From: Lingula anatina
Lineage: Eukaryota; Brachiopoda; Lingulata; Lingulida; Lingulidae
Direction: 5' to 3'
Length of the DNA stretch: 64,000 bases
Assembly (NCBI RefSeq): GCF_001039355.2
Contig: NW_019774314.1
Location: forward strand, 203,042 to 267,041
Shown here: piece by piece, positions 36,770 to 48,526 of the stretch
Layout: the number at the start of each line of letters is the position of its first letter
How positions within the stretch are numbered: position 1 is the stretch's first letter
The notes under the pieces: model-generated
What the model saw: only the letters and a program-made list of their open reading frames with translations
Told to the model about the DNA's origin: nothing
Database searches by the model: none
Program-made: the position numbers and the translations under genes

Positions 36770-38230
36770 TGACTTTTAATCAGCTTTTTTGTTATTTCGA
36801 GGAATAAAGATCCGTGAAGATGCATGGCATTAGACAATATGGTGGGCGGTTAGCTCGAGTCAATACAAACAGTGTCATGCCACCAATTACTTTATGTTAA
36901 TGATATGCCATCCATGCCCATGTTTTTTAAATTTATTTAGTTATTTATTGCCTATAATCAAGATTTTTAAGCATATATTTTGCTATGTTGAAGTTTGCAC
37001 GGCTGTACAGGGATATGTCTGTGATTGGAAATGTTAGACTGGAATTTTACCGTAAATACATACTTTACAGTGATAGCAAGTATATTTTTGGTGAGATCAT
37101 ATAGACAACTTCCCAAATAAAACGCTTGTATTGTATGAAGAATTTGAAATTGATCCGGGGAAAGATTATCAACTGATAAAAGTCGATGATATTTATCACA
37201 AAATGTAAGAAATTTTCTTTTTTTGTGTGCCAAAATAAAAATATGTATATGCAATATATTAGTTTTATTAGGTGTTAAAACATCTTTAAAAGTCTTTAAA
37301 ATTTTCAAAAAGATCAAACCAAATGAGTAAGTAAAAAATCTTCTATTTGAGAGATTATAACGAGAAGATATGAAATGTGAAGTTAACCTTGAACTTAAAT
37401 AAGTATGATAAATTCGCTTAAAGATTCGTTTTCCTGAAAGATTCTCTTTTCTGAAGACATCTATTTAGAAATCTTTAGAAGTGATGCTATTTCCATGTTT
37501 GAAAGATGAAACATTTAGGATAGTCGAAATTAATGTTAATCACATACAAAGCCCGTATACTCAAGCTGTAGCTTTTTTTACCATACAAGTCGATACATGA
37601 TTTTGTATATGTTTTCAAATTGTGGGAAAATTTAGTAAAAGGTAAATCCTTCTTTTTATAGCGATGGATTTTACAAAGTTATTCCATGTGTTATCTATCG
37701 CTGGTTGCAATAAATAAACCAGAAGTATCTTTCAATTTCAAGATAAAGGATTTGTTTATAGTAGCGAAGAAATAAGAGTCATGTGGGCACGTTCGAGGAT
37801 CTTGAGGTGGTTTTTAGGGGAAAATGCCTCTGAAAATATGGGGCTATGTTTTTATGTAAACAGCACCTGGTGGCAAAAAAATATCACCTATTTTACCGTC
37901 CTCATGATCTTTATGCAAGCGTAGCCTATTGTGCTCGAATCAAGCCTTTATTCAACTGCCTTGGTCAATATATGTTAGTAAGCCCTTTTCTTCTACAGTA
38001 AAGTTTGCTGAAACATAAGAAGGAGGAAAAAAATCTTTGCTTATGACGTATGAAAAAATACCCCTAGTGGCGCATTTCTAAAGCGTAATCTACACCCTTT
38101 GACGCGAAAAAATAATAGCGATTGCATTGTCTCCATCTACAAGAAAGTTGACCTCATACGGTTTATATTGAGACATGACGACAACACAGTTGGGCTCCAG
38201 CTAAACAGATGTTTTTTTTTAAATCAAAAT
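36155..38230. other. Non-coding stretch upstream of the GCC2/GCC3 gene
   Basis: Contains an (ATT)n microsatellite at about 36724-36768 and AT-rich sequence; no exon recognised. Confidence 0.45.
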
Positions 38231-41200
38231 ATGACAATTTTAAAGAATATTCAGTACAGATTTCTCTTGACGTGGCTGATATTTATATGTAGAGGTAAGT
38301 AGGACATGGTTTAGTTAACATTTTCGGCATGAAGAAAACAAGAAGTAAAAGAAAACAATGAAAGTAAAAAGTGTCGAGTTCCGAGAGACGCCATTTTGAG
38401 AGGATGGATCTCTCTCTCTCTCTCTCTCTCGGTGTAATCAAATAGTGAGAGCAAGCTAAATGTATTTGTTTTGAGCAATGGATTAGATAGGCATATAGAC
38501 AGAGATAGAGGCTTCACACAGTCTTCCTGCCATTCCAATTTCTTTGATACATTTACTTCTTTTTTATTATTACATAGAGGTGCTCGCTGAACGCCCAACC
38601 ATGAGAATGGCGGTCACAGCAACCTTCTGTAATGTCTCTTGCCCAGAGAATCCATCAACTGATCTGGAACCTTCGTTTTATACAATGATGAAAGGGGTCA
38701 AGTGGGACACGGTGGCAAATTGTACCCAACATAACTGCAGTTACACGTATGTCAATGCAACTTGTAGGACAAATGGAGATGGGCGAAGAAAAAGAAATAT
38801 TAAAATTATGGTAAAGGATGCGAAACAAAGACGGAGATATTTGATTGGAAAGAAATACTGGCCTTCAAATTTACATTACAGAGAAAAAAGAGAGACTTCC
38901 AAGAAAATGAATACGAATTGTAGTGATTATGAAATTGGTGTAAACTTCACTATAAATGTGCAACTCATCGAAGGAAATTACAGTGACGCTGACACTGCAG
39001 CTAAATCAACTCTCGTTTCTCTGAAGAAAAATTTGTCAGGTGCTATCGAATATTATCATCTCCCATACGGTGGGTCCCAACTGTCGCTGCTAATATTTTC
39101 TTACCTATGTCCGTCAGAACCAACTTGTCCGAATGGATCAGTCATCAACGTAACGTCAGTCACATGCGGTTAGTACTTTATGTGACGTCATCGGTGTTAA
39201 ATTATTTATCTGTTTATTTCCAATTCTCTACAGTTTTTGCAGAAAATAAACATCATAATTTTGTCGGCGCCGTTTTGTACAAAAACATATTATAAATTAA
39301 TAGTCATTATCTTAATAAATAAATAAAAGGAAATACGCCTCTCATGCGTTCAAGGGCCTATATTACATGTATCTATTTTCAAAGACAACATTTTACGAAA
39401 CACCTGTTGAGTTTACTGATATATTTACAAATAAAACAACGCCGGTATGCTGACTGCTCTTATTCTAACACTAAACTCCTACTTTCAGATTTCTGTCCAG
39501 AAGGTAGTTTCCATAATCTGACCAATTCAAGGTGCCAACCCTGTGCCATTGGTCAGTATCAGCCGGAAAAAGGCCAGTTGCAGTGCGTGCAGTGTCCACC
39601 GTGGAAGTCCACTTTTACCGAAGGAACCACAGACGTTGACGGGTGCCACTGTAAGTTCTACTCTAAATATCGGTAATTAGCTAGTGGATGCCCTTTAGCA
39701 GATTTTAGCAGATTTGAGTTTTTTTTTTATTGTTTTCTAGTAACAAACCTGGTCCAGGAAAAATAAAGGTATACTTCTGTAGAGGGGGCGCTGTCGTTAG
39801 TTCAAAGGTTAAGCTTACCGTGTATGTAATGGGCAAATCGTCGCCGTACGAAAAAGAAATACGATGTGTTGACAAGGCGTCATTTACAATATAAACATAG
39901 TTATTGATCATCATTCTTTGAATTTTCGAAATTTTCGAAAAAAGTAGCTTTGGCCAAAATGAACAGTTGTTATCCCTTATAAAAGGAAATATAAAATACA
40001 GAAAAGAATTCACTAAAATTTTTTGACCATGTGTTAATTGCACTGATATAAATTGCCTGTCCAATGTACACTTTACATTTATACAGCTTGACCCCCACCT
40101 CTCAAAAAAAAAAAAAAAAAAAAAAAAAATGAATAAAAAACAAAGAAATAGAATCAGTAAGATTTTTATTAAATCCTACAAAGTTCAAGCAAATTTCAAG
40201 AAATGTGCTCGACTTATTTATTCATGGCCGCTTGTTAATTTGGTGATTCTAGATACTGAGGCTACGATGAAGATGGCCATGCTGCTCCAGTACGGGATAC
40301 AACACTGCCCCGAAGAAGACAATTCCACCGCCTTTAAATACATCAAGGACCAATTTGTACAATTAATGGGCAATTATAGTTTTCATTGTCCTGATAATGA
40401 GTGTGGCTACGAGGTGAAGTCAGTTAACTGCACAAGTCTTAACCAAAAAAATGTACTTAAGATACATTTTTATATTTTAACTCAACTCGGCGCCAACTCT
40501 TCACCGAACGAGACGGCGGCGAGAATGGCAGCGACTCTAACGTTGACAAGAATCCGTACAAATTTGACAAATTCACTTGAAGATAAACTGACTTTGATAG
40601 GTAAAGTCCACGGCTTAAGCCAACTAACAGAGGGGAAAATCGTTGTTCATTACAACATTACCGAACCAGAGTGCCCCGCCGGAACAGTACTAAATACAAC
40701 AGGATGGGCATGTGGTAAGTTTACTTCATAGACATAAACTGGGCATTCAGCAAAAGTTGTAATACTCACACGAGGATATTGCCATGAAAAATTTATTGGG
40801 ATGATATATAGATTCATTTTGTTTATCATTTAGTAAAAATACATTTTACAAACTTTGAAAAAGGTCCTGGTTGGTAATACTTCAGTCTAGTGTGTAAATT
40901 AAAACATTTGAGATAGAGAATTTCCTTTGATATCAATCAAAACAATTATAGCCAAGATTATACAAATTTATACACCGTGAATTAAAAAAAAAACTTTCAT
41001 CATTTAGAACCTTGTGACCGAGGCCACTACTTTAATGTGACGTCATTGCGATGTGACGTATGTTTTCGTGGGTCATACCAAGACAGTCGCGGCCAAACAA
41101 TCTGTCACAATTGTCCATCAGGAACGTCAACCTCCCATACTGGGGCAATTAACTTCAGAGAGTGTATCCGTAGGTGTCGCTTGTAATACTTGTATCTTTG

Positions 41201-41879
41201 AGAGAGTTTTTTCAGTTTAATTAAAACATCTGAGTTGCTGTAACGTTTGTTGATGACATAACTCAGTATCGTATATATCATAAAACACATATATTATTAA
41301 CACATATATTATTAAAACACTTTTATTAAAAAAAAAAACAATTATTAATCATTTTTGTCCAAAATTTTAAACCTGAAATGGTGCCTGCTATTTGACACGC
41401 AATAAAAACTGGGTCGACTCCTTTGTGACAGAAGACTTAAGCTTGCCTGAACGATGATTAAAGATTTCAATTGAAGTATTTAAACCTTTGTTCGAGATGC
41501 ATTTAATTTTATTTCAGATGAGAACGCCATTACTTCTACTACAGATCTGACCACGACGCGAGAAATGTTGACGTCCAGTCCTTCTGCCGTTTCATCCATC
41601 GGAAGTACCCAATATCAATCCACCCCTGCTGAAGACGGTACAACTTCCGTAATTTCACCTTCCACTGGGAAAAGTAGTACCGCTGTGACCAATTTGACGA
41701 GTACAAACCCCCCCGGCAGGACCTCAGCGGCCAGTATTCCGTGTGTATCTATGCCAGGTACGACTGCATGCAATTCCAGTGGTGTGCAGACGACCCCAGA
41801 TCCAAATATCCATCTTATTGGGCTGATGAACGCCATTGTGGTCCACTTTAAAATCGAAACATCTACCCAGGTAGCATTT

Positions 41880-41915
<36 letters not shown>

Positions 41916-43446
41916 TTTCTTGAATTAGAAACTCATAGTAACTTTGTGCATCAAAACAAGACGTAAATCAAAATTGCAATTAACGTAAACAATGTACATG
42001 TCAAATTTCATATATTAATATTTGTAAATGTATCCAATTATGGGGGGCAATTAGAGAGGAAAAGTCCCATCATACTGCATATTTCATATGTTTCAGGACC
42101 CATCTGGTAAAATTGCTTTGTTCAAAATTTACGCAGTTGCTGTGTGCAGGTCATATTGCAGGAATCACGACTGCGAGAGATTTAGGTTACGACCAAGGTT
42201 TGTGTGATTTTTACCCTGCTCGGTTTGCTGTATTCATAAGTGAACATGCATTCCCCGAATATTGTAACGATTTTACATAGCTTAAACTCATGGAAAATTT
42301 ACTGCTGTAAGCTACAGCCTTTTGTTTACATTCGGCTAGTGTGCTGTTGAACTTTGAACCTTAAGTTGGAATGGCTTGTAAGTGGTATCAGTTTACTAAC
42401 GAGGGGATTGCGGTGTCCAGTAGAGGGGTTGGCGGTCAACCATTCAAGGCCGTCCACTTTTCCTCTGCCTGCCAGTCAAAGTAGCAGTGAACCATTCAAG
42501 GCCGTCCACTTTTGAAATGTATAAATACAGCTGCTCTATGCAGTGTTGAGCACTTAGTTTCACAACTTAGTTTGAGTTAGTTTCACAGTATAGTTCCAGT
42601 AAGTTTATTGTAGTTGAGCTGCAGTTGTTTAAGTTAGAAGTACAGCAGTACAGCAAGATAACCAGAGACAGTGTTTAGTAAAAGATACAGAAACATATAC
42701 ATTTGACTTGAGAATTATTCTTAGAAATAAAGATTTACAAAACAGAAACCTGTTTTGTTGGTGGCAGCGATTTCGTTCATTCTTCAAAAGAACAAAGAGA
42801 ACCGTACACTGGTGGCAGAATAGCGAGACCATTACAATATCAATGGAAATATTTGTTACAATTTTTTCTTTTGTCGGTAGTGTTTCAGTTCCCGCGAAAG
42901 GAGGAAAATACTTCTTGAAAAAAATTTTAATTTTTCGGAAAATAAATTTTCATTGCTTCTTGCGTACTGATGAAAAAAAGTAAATCGTACAAAAAACAGT
43001 TTAAGGAAGGGGCATAACCCATTTCACTTTAATTATTTATATTTATTTTTAATCTTTATCATTTTGACTATTTGTCTTTTCAGGCGGGCGTTGCCATCTT
43101 CGTTCTATTCAAGTGACGTGCACGTTCTTCCCCAGTTTCAGCAACTAAACGGCAGCAACGTCACGCTTGCGTTTTACGTCACTTACCCCCAAAGTGATTC
43201 GGTCATGAATGGGACTCTGCTGCTGAGTATTTTTACAGCTGAACATTCAGAATCGCAAAGGCATATTGCCAACATTACCATCTTAGACGCTAGTCCGTGC
43301 TATTGCTCAAACGACTCTATAATCTCTAAAGTATTGACGTCAACAGAAACTCCAGTCCAGTCCAGTATTCCCGCTATGGTCGTGGCTGTGACTGTTCCAA
43401 TAATTGTGGTGATTGCAATCATAGGGATCTTCATCTTTTTAAAAAA
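38231..43446 (+). CDS. Type I membrane protein with two GCC2/GCC3 (ephrin-receptor-like) modules; 3' end incomplete
   Basis: Coding exons by GT-AG borders with agreeing phases: 38231-38294, 38578-39168, 39489-39650, 40253-40714, 41008-41169, 41518-41870, about 42098-42185, 43084-43446. Exon 1 is a signal peptide (MTILKN...LLTWLIFICR). Exons 3 and 5, both exactly 162 bp, are GCC2/GCC3 domains (CPEGSFHNLTNSRCQPCAIG; CDRGHYFNVTSLRCDVCFRG). Each follows an N-glycan-rich domain (exons 2 and 4) ending C-P-x-G-x-x-x-N-x-T-x-x-x-C-G. Exon 6 is a Ser/Thr-rich mucin-like stalk; exons 7-8 resemble a third copy of that N-glycan-rich domain. A transmembrane helix (MVVAVTVPIIVVIAIIGIFIF) ends the last exon. 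A basic RRKR site in exon 2 could be cut by furin. The GTATGC donor at 43447 implies missing cytoplasmic exons; reading through gives a stop at 43579. A surface receptor or adhesion role is inferred. Confidence 0.75.
38409..38430. repeat. (CT)n microsatellite
   Basis: Eleven CT units in the first intron of the GCC2/GCC3 gene. Confidence 0.9.
41881..41911. repeat. (CT)n microsatellite beside a splice donor
   Basis: About 15 CT units begin ten bases after the donor of the mucin-like exon (41870). Confidence 0.9.
42385..42800 (+). mobile_element. LTR-like fragment with primer-binding-like site
   Basis: In the intron before the transmembrane exon: two direct copies of AACCATTCAAGGCCGTCCAC (42438, 42490; 52-bp period) lie ahead of a TATAAATA box (42520-42527), then AATAAA (42726-42731), then TGGTGGCAGCGA near 42759, a typical tRNA-primer complement of Ty3/gypsy elements. 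This order (U3 enhancer repeats, TATA, poly-A signal, PBS) fits a 5' LTR plus leader. Exact LTR borders, a second LTR and gag-pol are not seen. Confidence 0.5.
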
Positions 43447-43613
43447 GTATGCTTTTTTTCCGTTTCGACCACGGAATGCCTTGTCCTTTCTTATATTAAA
43501 CTATAGTTTAAGGAAATATAACTGTAATGAGATTCGCAAAGGGGCCATTGGTTTCAAGTATAGGATCTTGAAAGAATGAAAGAATCGTAGTTGAGACGGT
43601 GAGAGCATATTTT

Positions 43614-46585
43614 CAGTCATATGGCAACTGGCTGCGCGTAGGAAGATATTCAGAACGGAGCGCGTGCGCTGAGATGACGTCGCGATTGAAATTTTGTAAA
43701 TTTCGCAACCAGCGCGGAAATTAAAGAATTGTACTTTATTACCTCTGAAGGTGCTTATGAAAAATTAAGGCATGGTAGCAGAGTTTATCACGCGTCTTTA
43801 GGTGTGAGATTTACCCAGAATCAAAGTGAAATGAGGGAAATATAACTCGACAAAGTCGGCCAACATGCCGATTATTATCCATAGCAACACCGTAACATTT
43901 TGAGATAGCTCCTATCACAGAGAGTGTGCACCTTATTCCAGTCGATAGAAGATGACTTTTAATACGCAAAATAAACCTACCAAGTTTCATAAGAATTTTT
44001 TCTGGCAACTTTTTTTGCCAGCTGCTGAAGTGCGTTTTTGGCCCTATTCCGCTAGATGTCAGCCATATTCTGACGTCATTTTTTCCAATACAGAAGCAAG
44101 TGAAGGTCTGCTGACTTTTTCAAATATCGAAAATCAAAGTACTTATCTTTTATTTCAGTAACAAACTATATTTCCAATAATTATAATAAAAAACCAATGT
44201 GTTAAAATAACTTTTACCTTCTCGGATGTCTTAATTCAAAACGACGGTTTTTATCATTATCGCACCTGCAGTTCTGCGCTGGCGATGAGAGTTCTTCATG
44301 AAATTTGTCGTCATACAGCAGTCTGCACAATTTTGAATGAAAAATCGAGTTAGCATCAGAGTATCCAGTTTGTTCACCATTACGCACTAGGTCTCAAACT
44401 CTGTTGTTTATTTCCATTATCAAATTTCAGCAAACAAAACGACTTCAGAAATTTAGCACTGCACGCATCATTGACACATTTCCACTTGGTGTAGGGGAGT
44501 TCAGTTTGTAGCAGACACTTGGCATGACTTTTAATGGAAAAGGATCACTTAAAGTTGCATGAGAAGTAAACGATGTAAATCTTGATATTTTTTGCAAATA
44601 CTCAATAGATTTAAAATCGTATTTGAAATTATTTATACAAAAATCTCAGTACATGTTACTGAGCTGTCCCCCTCAATTCTTTCTTCTACAAAAATGGACT
44701 GAGCCGCGCGCACACATTTGGAATGTGGCACTGATATCTTTGATACAATTTGGATACTTTTTGGAGATTTGCACATGGGTCAACCAAGTACGCTTTCCAT
44801 CGGAAACTTTGTTTACAAATTTTTCACTGCATGGAATGAACAGTGCACGTTCTGGCAATGACACTTTATTTGTATCAGGACACATATATAACTCAAACGT
44901 ATTTCCATTAGTAAAAGTGTGTCGTGAGACTCGTGATCGTAGAGTCCACTTATATTATTTTTCTAACAATTCCTAATTTTTAAGCTTGTATATTTTTTAA
45001 TTTACTACATATATGTATTTCCTGCTGATCAAAGGAGAAACTATAAAGGACAAAGATACACTAACAACTCTTAAATTGGCGAGTTACACTCAGGATAAAA
45101 ACTATCAAACATTGAATGTAAAGTTCAATTTCAGTTAAACAAAACTCAGAAATGCATAAATCTAAAGTCCTTTTTAATATAGTCTATCGCTTTCAGGCTT
45201 CTACTTGTATGTGTAACAAAAAAGTATCACTAATTTAATTGTGGTTTGATCATTTTTGAGAAGCTTGCGGTACAGTCAAAATAAGAAAACTGTTTTCTCT
45301 CATCCAATCTGCCATGAACAGGTCAAGTATGCCAGAAAACATATTGGCACATACAGGCAGAAAAGTTCTTCATCTGTGAATTCTGAAATAATGAGAAATA
45401 AAGAAGCTGACAATAATTGTAATGAAAAAATAACAATAAATAAAGAGCTAACAGAGCAATTTTAGAATACGCTAAGGTAGGTATACAGTGTACGTACGTA
45501 TTACATATCATACCGGTACATGGTAAACCCATGGCATTATAAACTAAACATCATGAATTGCGTTTTACTTTAGAAGGCCTGCTTTACAAACGTTATCATA
45601 AACCAGAATTACCTTTGTTAAATGTTTGTCATCCTTTTCAGTTCTAGAGTTCAGCTACAACCCGCAACAGATCCACATTTATCCGCCTCTCTCACTTCTT
45701 TACACGTGTTCACTACAATTTGTTTACGCAAACCCTTAATACATATGTAGGTCAACATATAATCTCCTGCATAAATGATATTAGATTACGTAAATTCAAA
45801 CCCTTTTCCTAAGGTAAGGCCCTTCAAAAATGATAAATTCTCATTAATAAAATCATACAAAAGTGGCCCAATATTCAAAATGCATATCCACAAGCACATG
45901 TTTGCCTTTTGCGTATCACGCCTCAAGAATAGGTGAAGGTCGTTCATAAAAATACTCACTGAAACTAGTTCAAACTGGATGTGTGCAATTCAGCATCGAT
46001 TTCAGGTTAGTTTCAATTAAATGTGAATAAAATATGTAAACTTCAACGGTTTTTAAATAGAAAAATTTCATAGTTTGGCAGAGGTATCGAGAAGCGCCAT
46101 TTTTTTCAAGATTTTTATTTGAATGTTGGATTAGGGAACCGTGTGACCATACTAGAGAGTGTGCAAACTATTCCCTTCAAAATCTTAAACTTTGGATGAT
46201 ATTTTAACTCATATCTAAAAATGAAAAAAATTCAGGCTGGCAACTTTTTTTCTCGCAATATAGTCCCACCCCCTACGAGAGTCATTTTGAAACCGATTTT
46301 TTTTCATAAATTCAAAATCGTGAACATATTTCATTTTAATTTGTGGATGTTTCAGTAATCCTTTGAAATCTTGAGTAAGAGCATGAACTTTTCTTATTAT
46401 CTTTACAAAATCACAACTCAAAACGCCCTGGTTTGTTATTAAAAGGATTTTATTTGCAAGGTACGGTTTTTCACGTCAGCCATCGCAGATGTCCAGAAAC
46501 GGCGCTACTTCGTGACGCGGACTCACTGAAAAGTTTCAAATAACCGCCATGACGTTACGTTTTTCAGCCAGTTGCCATATGACTG
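43614..46585. mobile_element. CAGTCATATGGC-end transposon, copy 3, full length
   Basis: About 2972 bp with the same inverted ends as copies 1 and 2. Left flank TTT, right flank ATG do not match. The right-flank ATG instead matches the ATG left of copy 1 (28613-28615), suggesting the two outer flanks belong to one original insertion. Non-coding apart from short ORFs. Confidence 0.9.
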
Positions 46586-47135
46586 ATGAAAAAAGAAAGG
46601 TCATTTCTAGACCCTGCCTGTATGCTTCAAAGAAGACCCCCCCTCAAAAAAATAGTAATGATAAATAAATAAATAAAAGTACATACATGTAGACTCTAGA
46701 TATGTTCCTGCTGCCAGATAATATTAGCCAAAAGAAATGAGAAGGCCAAAGTAAGGAACAGAAAATCAAGAGAAAGCAAACGTTTAGAAAACGCAGCAAT
46801 ACATGTAGATCCTATGAGTGATACTGGTGGCTATGGGACACTATGAGTGCTACCAATAATCATGATGCCCAACAGGTACCTTCAATGTTTCTTTCATTAT
46901 CAAGCTTCCAAGTAATTTAAAGGCAAAGGGCCTAAGGACGAGCTTAAACAAGGGCACATTAATTCATGGCATCTCTGAAAGCTGAAATGGTCAGATGGGC
47001 CCGTTTCACAAAGCCATTGTTAGTTAGAATAATTAATGACAGTACTATCTTACTAACTAGAAGACTTAGCCATATTTGAGGGGTGTTTCACGAAGCCATC
47101 ATTAACCCATTGCTAAGTTCAGTCGTAAACAAATA

Positions 47136-47321
47136 ATGGAAGAAAAAGAAAAGACCAAGAGAGCTCCTCCGTGTACAATCGAAGAGCTCGAGGCATTAGT
47201 AGTTGGCATATCTGAAAATAGAGAGGTGTTATTTTCAAAGTTTTACAATGTTGTGACTAATAACTTGAAGGAATTAAGACACCTAAAATATCCTTTTCTT
47301 TTTAAAAAAAACTCCTACTAG
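47136..47321 (+). pseudogene. Myb/SANT-like domain fragment of a Harbinger element, copy A
   Basis: Encodes RAPPCTIEELEALVVGISEN...LFSKFYNVVTNNLKE, the first helices of the Myb/SANT-like DNA-binding protein carried by Harbinger transposons (and related NAIF1-type proteins), then loses similarity. Just upstream, GGGCCCGTTTCACAAAGCC (around 46996) looks like a Harbinger terminal repeat. A relic, not a host gene. Confidence 0.6.
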
Positions 47322-47391
47322 TAACCTTAAAATTACGTAACGGTCAATTCTCGGCACCATCCACAATGTCTGCCTAATAAATAATCGGCCG

Positions 47392-48435
47392 TCAATCAGT
47401 ACATCCCGTCACAGAATACATGGAAATCTGATTAGTTTGATCTGCGACCAGTATTTTGCTATTGTCACTTCCCCAGGAGCAAACACAGTTTATTTTTGAA
47501 GTATGCTGAATAACATGTCTTTCAGAATCAGCAATAACCCACTCCAGATTGCCATCTTCTTGCTGATCCAAAAGAGTCCATATCCGTATCTGGCGGTCAT
47601 TGCCACCAGAGATGAGCTTAGGGGCGTGGCCACCATCCCCCTGGGGGTCGGCCTTCCCAGATCCCTGGGGTGTGAAATACACTGAAGATACTCCCTGGGT
47701 GTGCCCATATAAAGTTTGCCCCACCTCTAGCTGCTTTTTACTGCTATTCATAATCTGTATTTTGCCATTTTCAAGTCCACATGCTGTGTGACTCCCATCT
47801 GGTGTTAAAGCAATTGAATGTATGAAGGGAGGGTTGATGAAGTATTCGGTGGCATTCTCCTTCTCATCCCCAATTTCCTGCATGTTAATCTTCTTGATTG
47901 CCCGTCCCCTGGAGAAATCCCAGTGGAGGAGATTACAGTCAAATCCACCACTTAGCAATTCCCATGATCTCTGAGGACGAAAACAAACAGAGGAGCAGAT
48001 ATTGGAGTGCTTGCATAGAGTCTTATAAACTTTCCTCTCTTGTAAATTCATCACCTTTATTGTATTGGCATCATCACAGGCAGCTAAAAAAGTTCCCTGT
48101 TCATTCACCGCGACTTGGTTCACTTCATCCTCGTTGACCTCAAACTGGTGAACAGGTGATGTCCCTGACCTTAAGTCATAAATGAATACCCCCTGCCCCA
48201 CCGCTGAATATACCATGTTTTGATTTGTCTTCAAACTGCAAACCGATGCCACGTCTTCTTCTTGATTGGGGGAGCATATCTTAGTCACTGCCTTCCCCTC
48301 AGTGTTCCAAACAATGATCTCTCCCTGCTCTGCCCCAGAGACGAGCTGACCATCGGGATGGACGTCTAGACAGAGGACAGTTTCATTGTGGCCACTGAGA
48401 TGTACCAGCGATTGCTGTGAGAGAGAGCTGGACAT
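47392..48435 (-). CDS. WDR53: WD repeat-containing protein 53-like, copy A
   Basis: Intact 347-aa ORF in one coding exon. WD40 repeats span most of the protein: SGHNETVLCLDVHPDG...IIVWNTEG; NEDEVNQVAV; KHSNICSSVCFRPQR...LLHWDFSRG; GHTQGVSSV; ISGGNDRQIRIW; and the closing strand ILVADQTNQISMYSV. The KHSNICSSVxFRPQRP core and the ILVADQTxxISxY end are characteristic of WDR53, which in vertebrates is reported as a DDB1/CUL4-associated WD protein; a beta-propeller adaptor is the likely role. An AG acceptor three bases before the ATG shows a 5' UTR intron; its donor is at 50468/50467, conserved in copy B. That intron holds a foldback transposon. About 17 amino-acid changes from copy B. Confidence 0.9.
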   Translation of the reverse strand: MSSSLSQQSLVHLSGHNETVLCLDVHPDGQLVSGAEQGEIIVWNTEGKAVTKICSPNQEEDVASVCSLKTNQNMVYSAVGQGVFIYDLRSGTSPVHQFEVNEDEVNQVAVNEQGTFLAACDDANTIKVMNLQERKVYKTLCKHSNICSSVCFRPQRSWELLSGGFDCNLLHWDFSRGRAIKKINMQEIGDEKENATEYFINPPFIHSIALTPDGSHTACGLENGKIQIMNSSKKQLEVGQTLYGHTQGVSSVYFTPQGSGKADPQGDGGHAPKLISGGNDRQIRIWTLLDQQEDGNLEWVIADSERHVIQHTSKINCVCSWGSDNSKILVADQTNQISMYSVTGCTD

Positions 48436-48526
48436 CCTCTGAAAATTTAATAATAATATCCTATGATTCTATTGACAAACTGGCAATCTAACAATCAAAA
48501 ACCTTATGCAATCTCGGCGTTCCATG

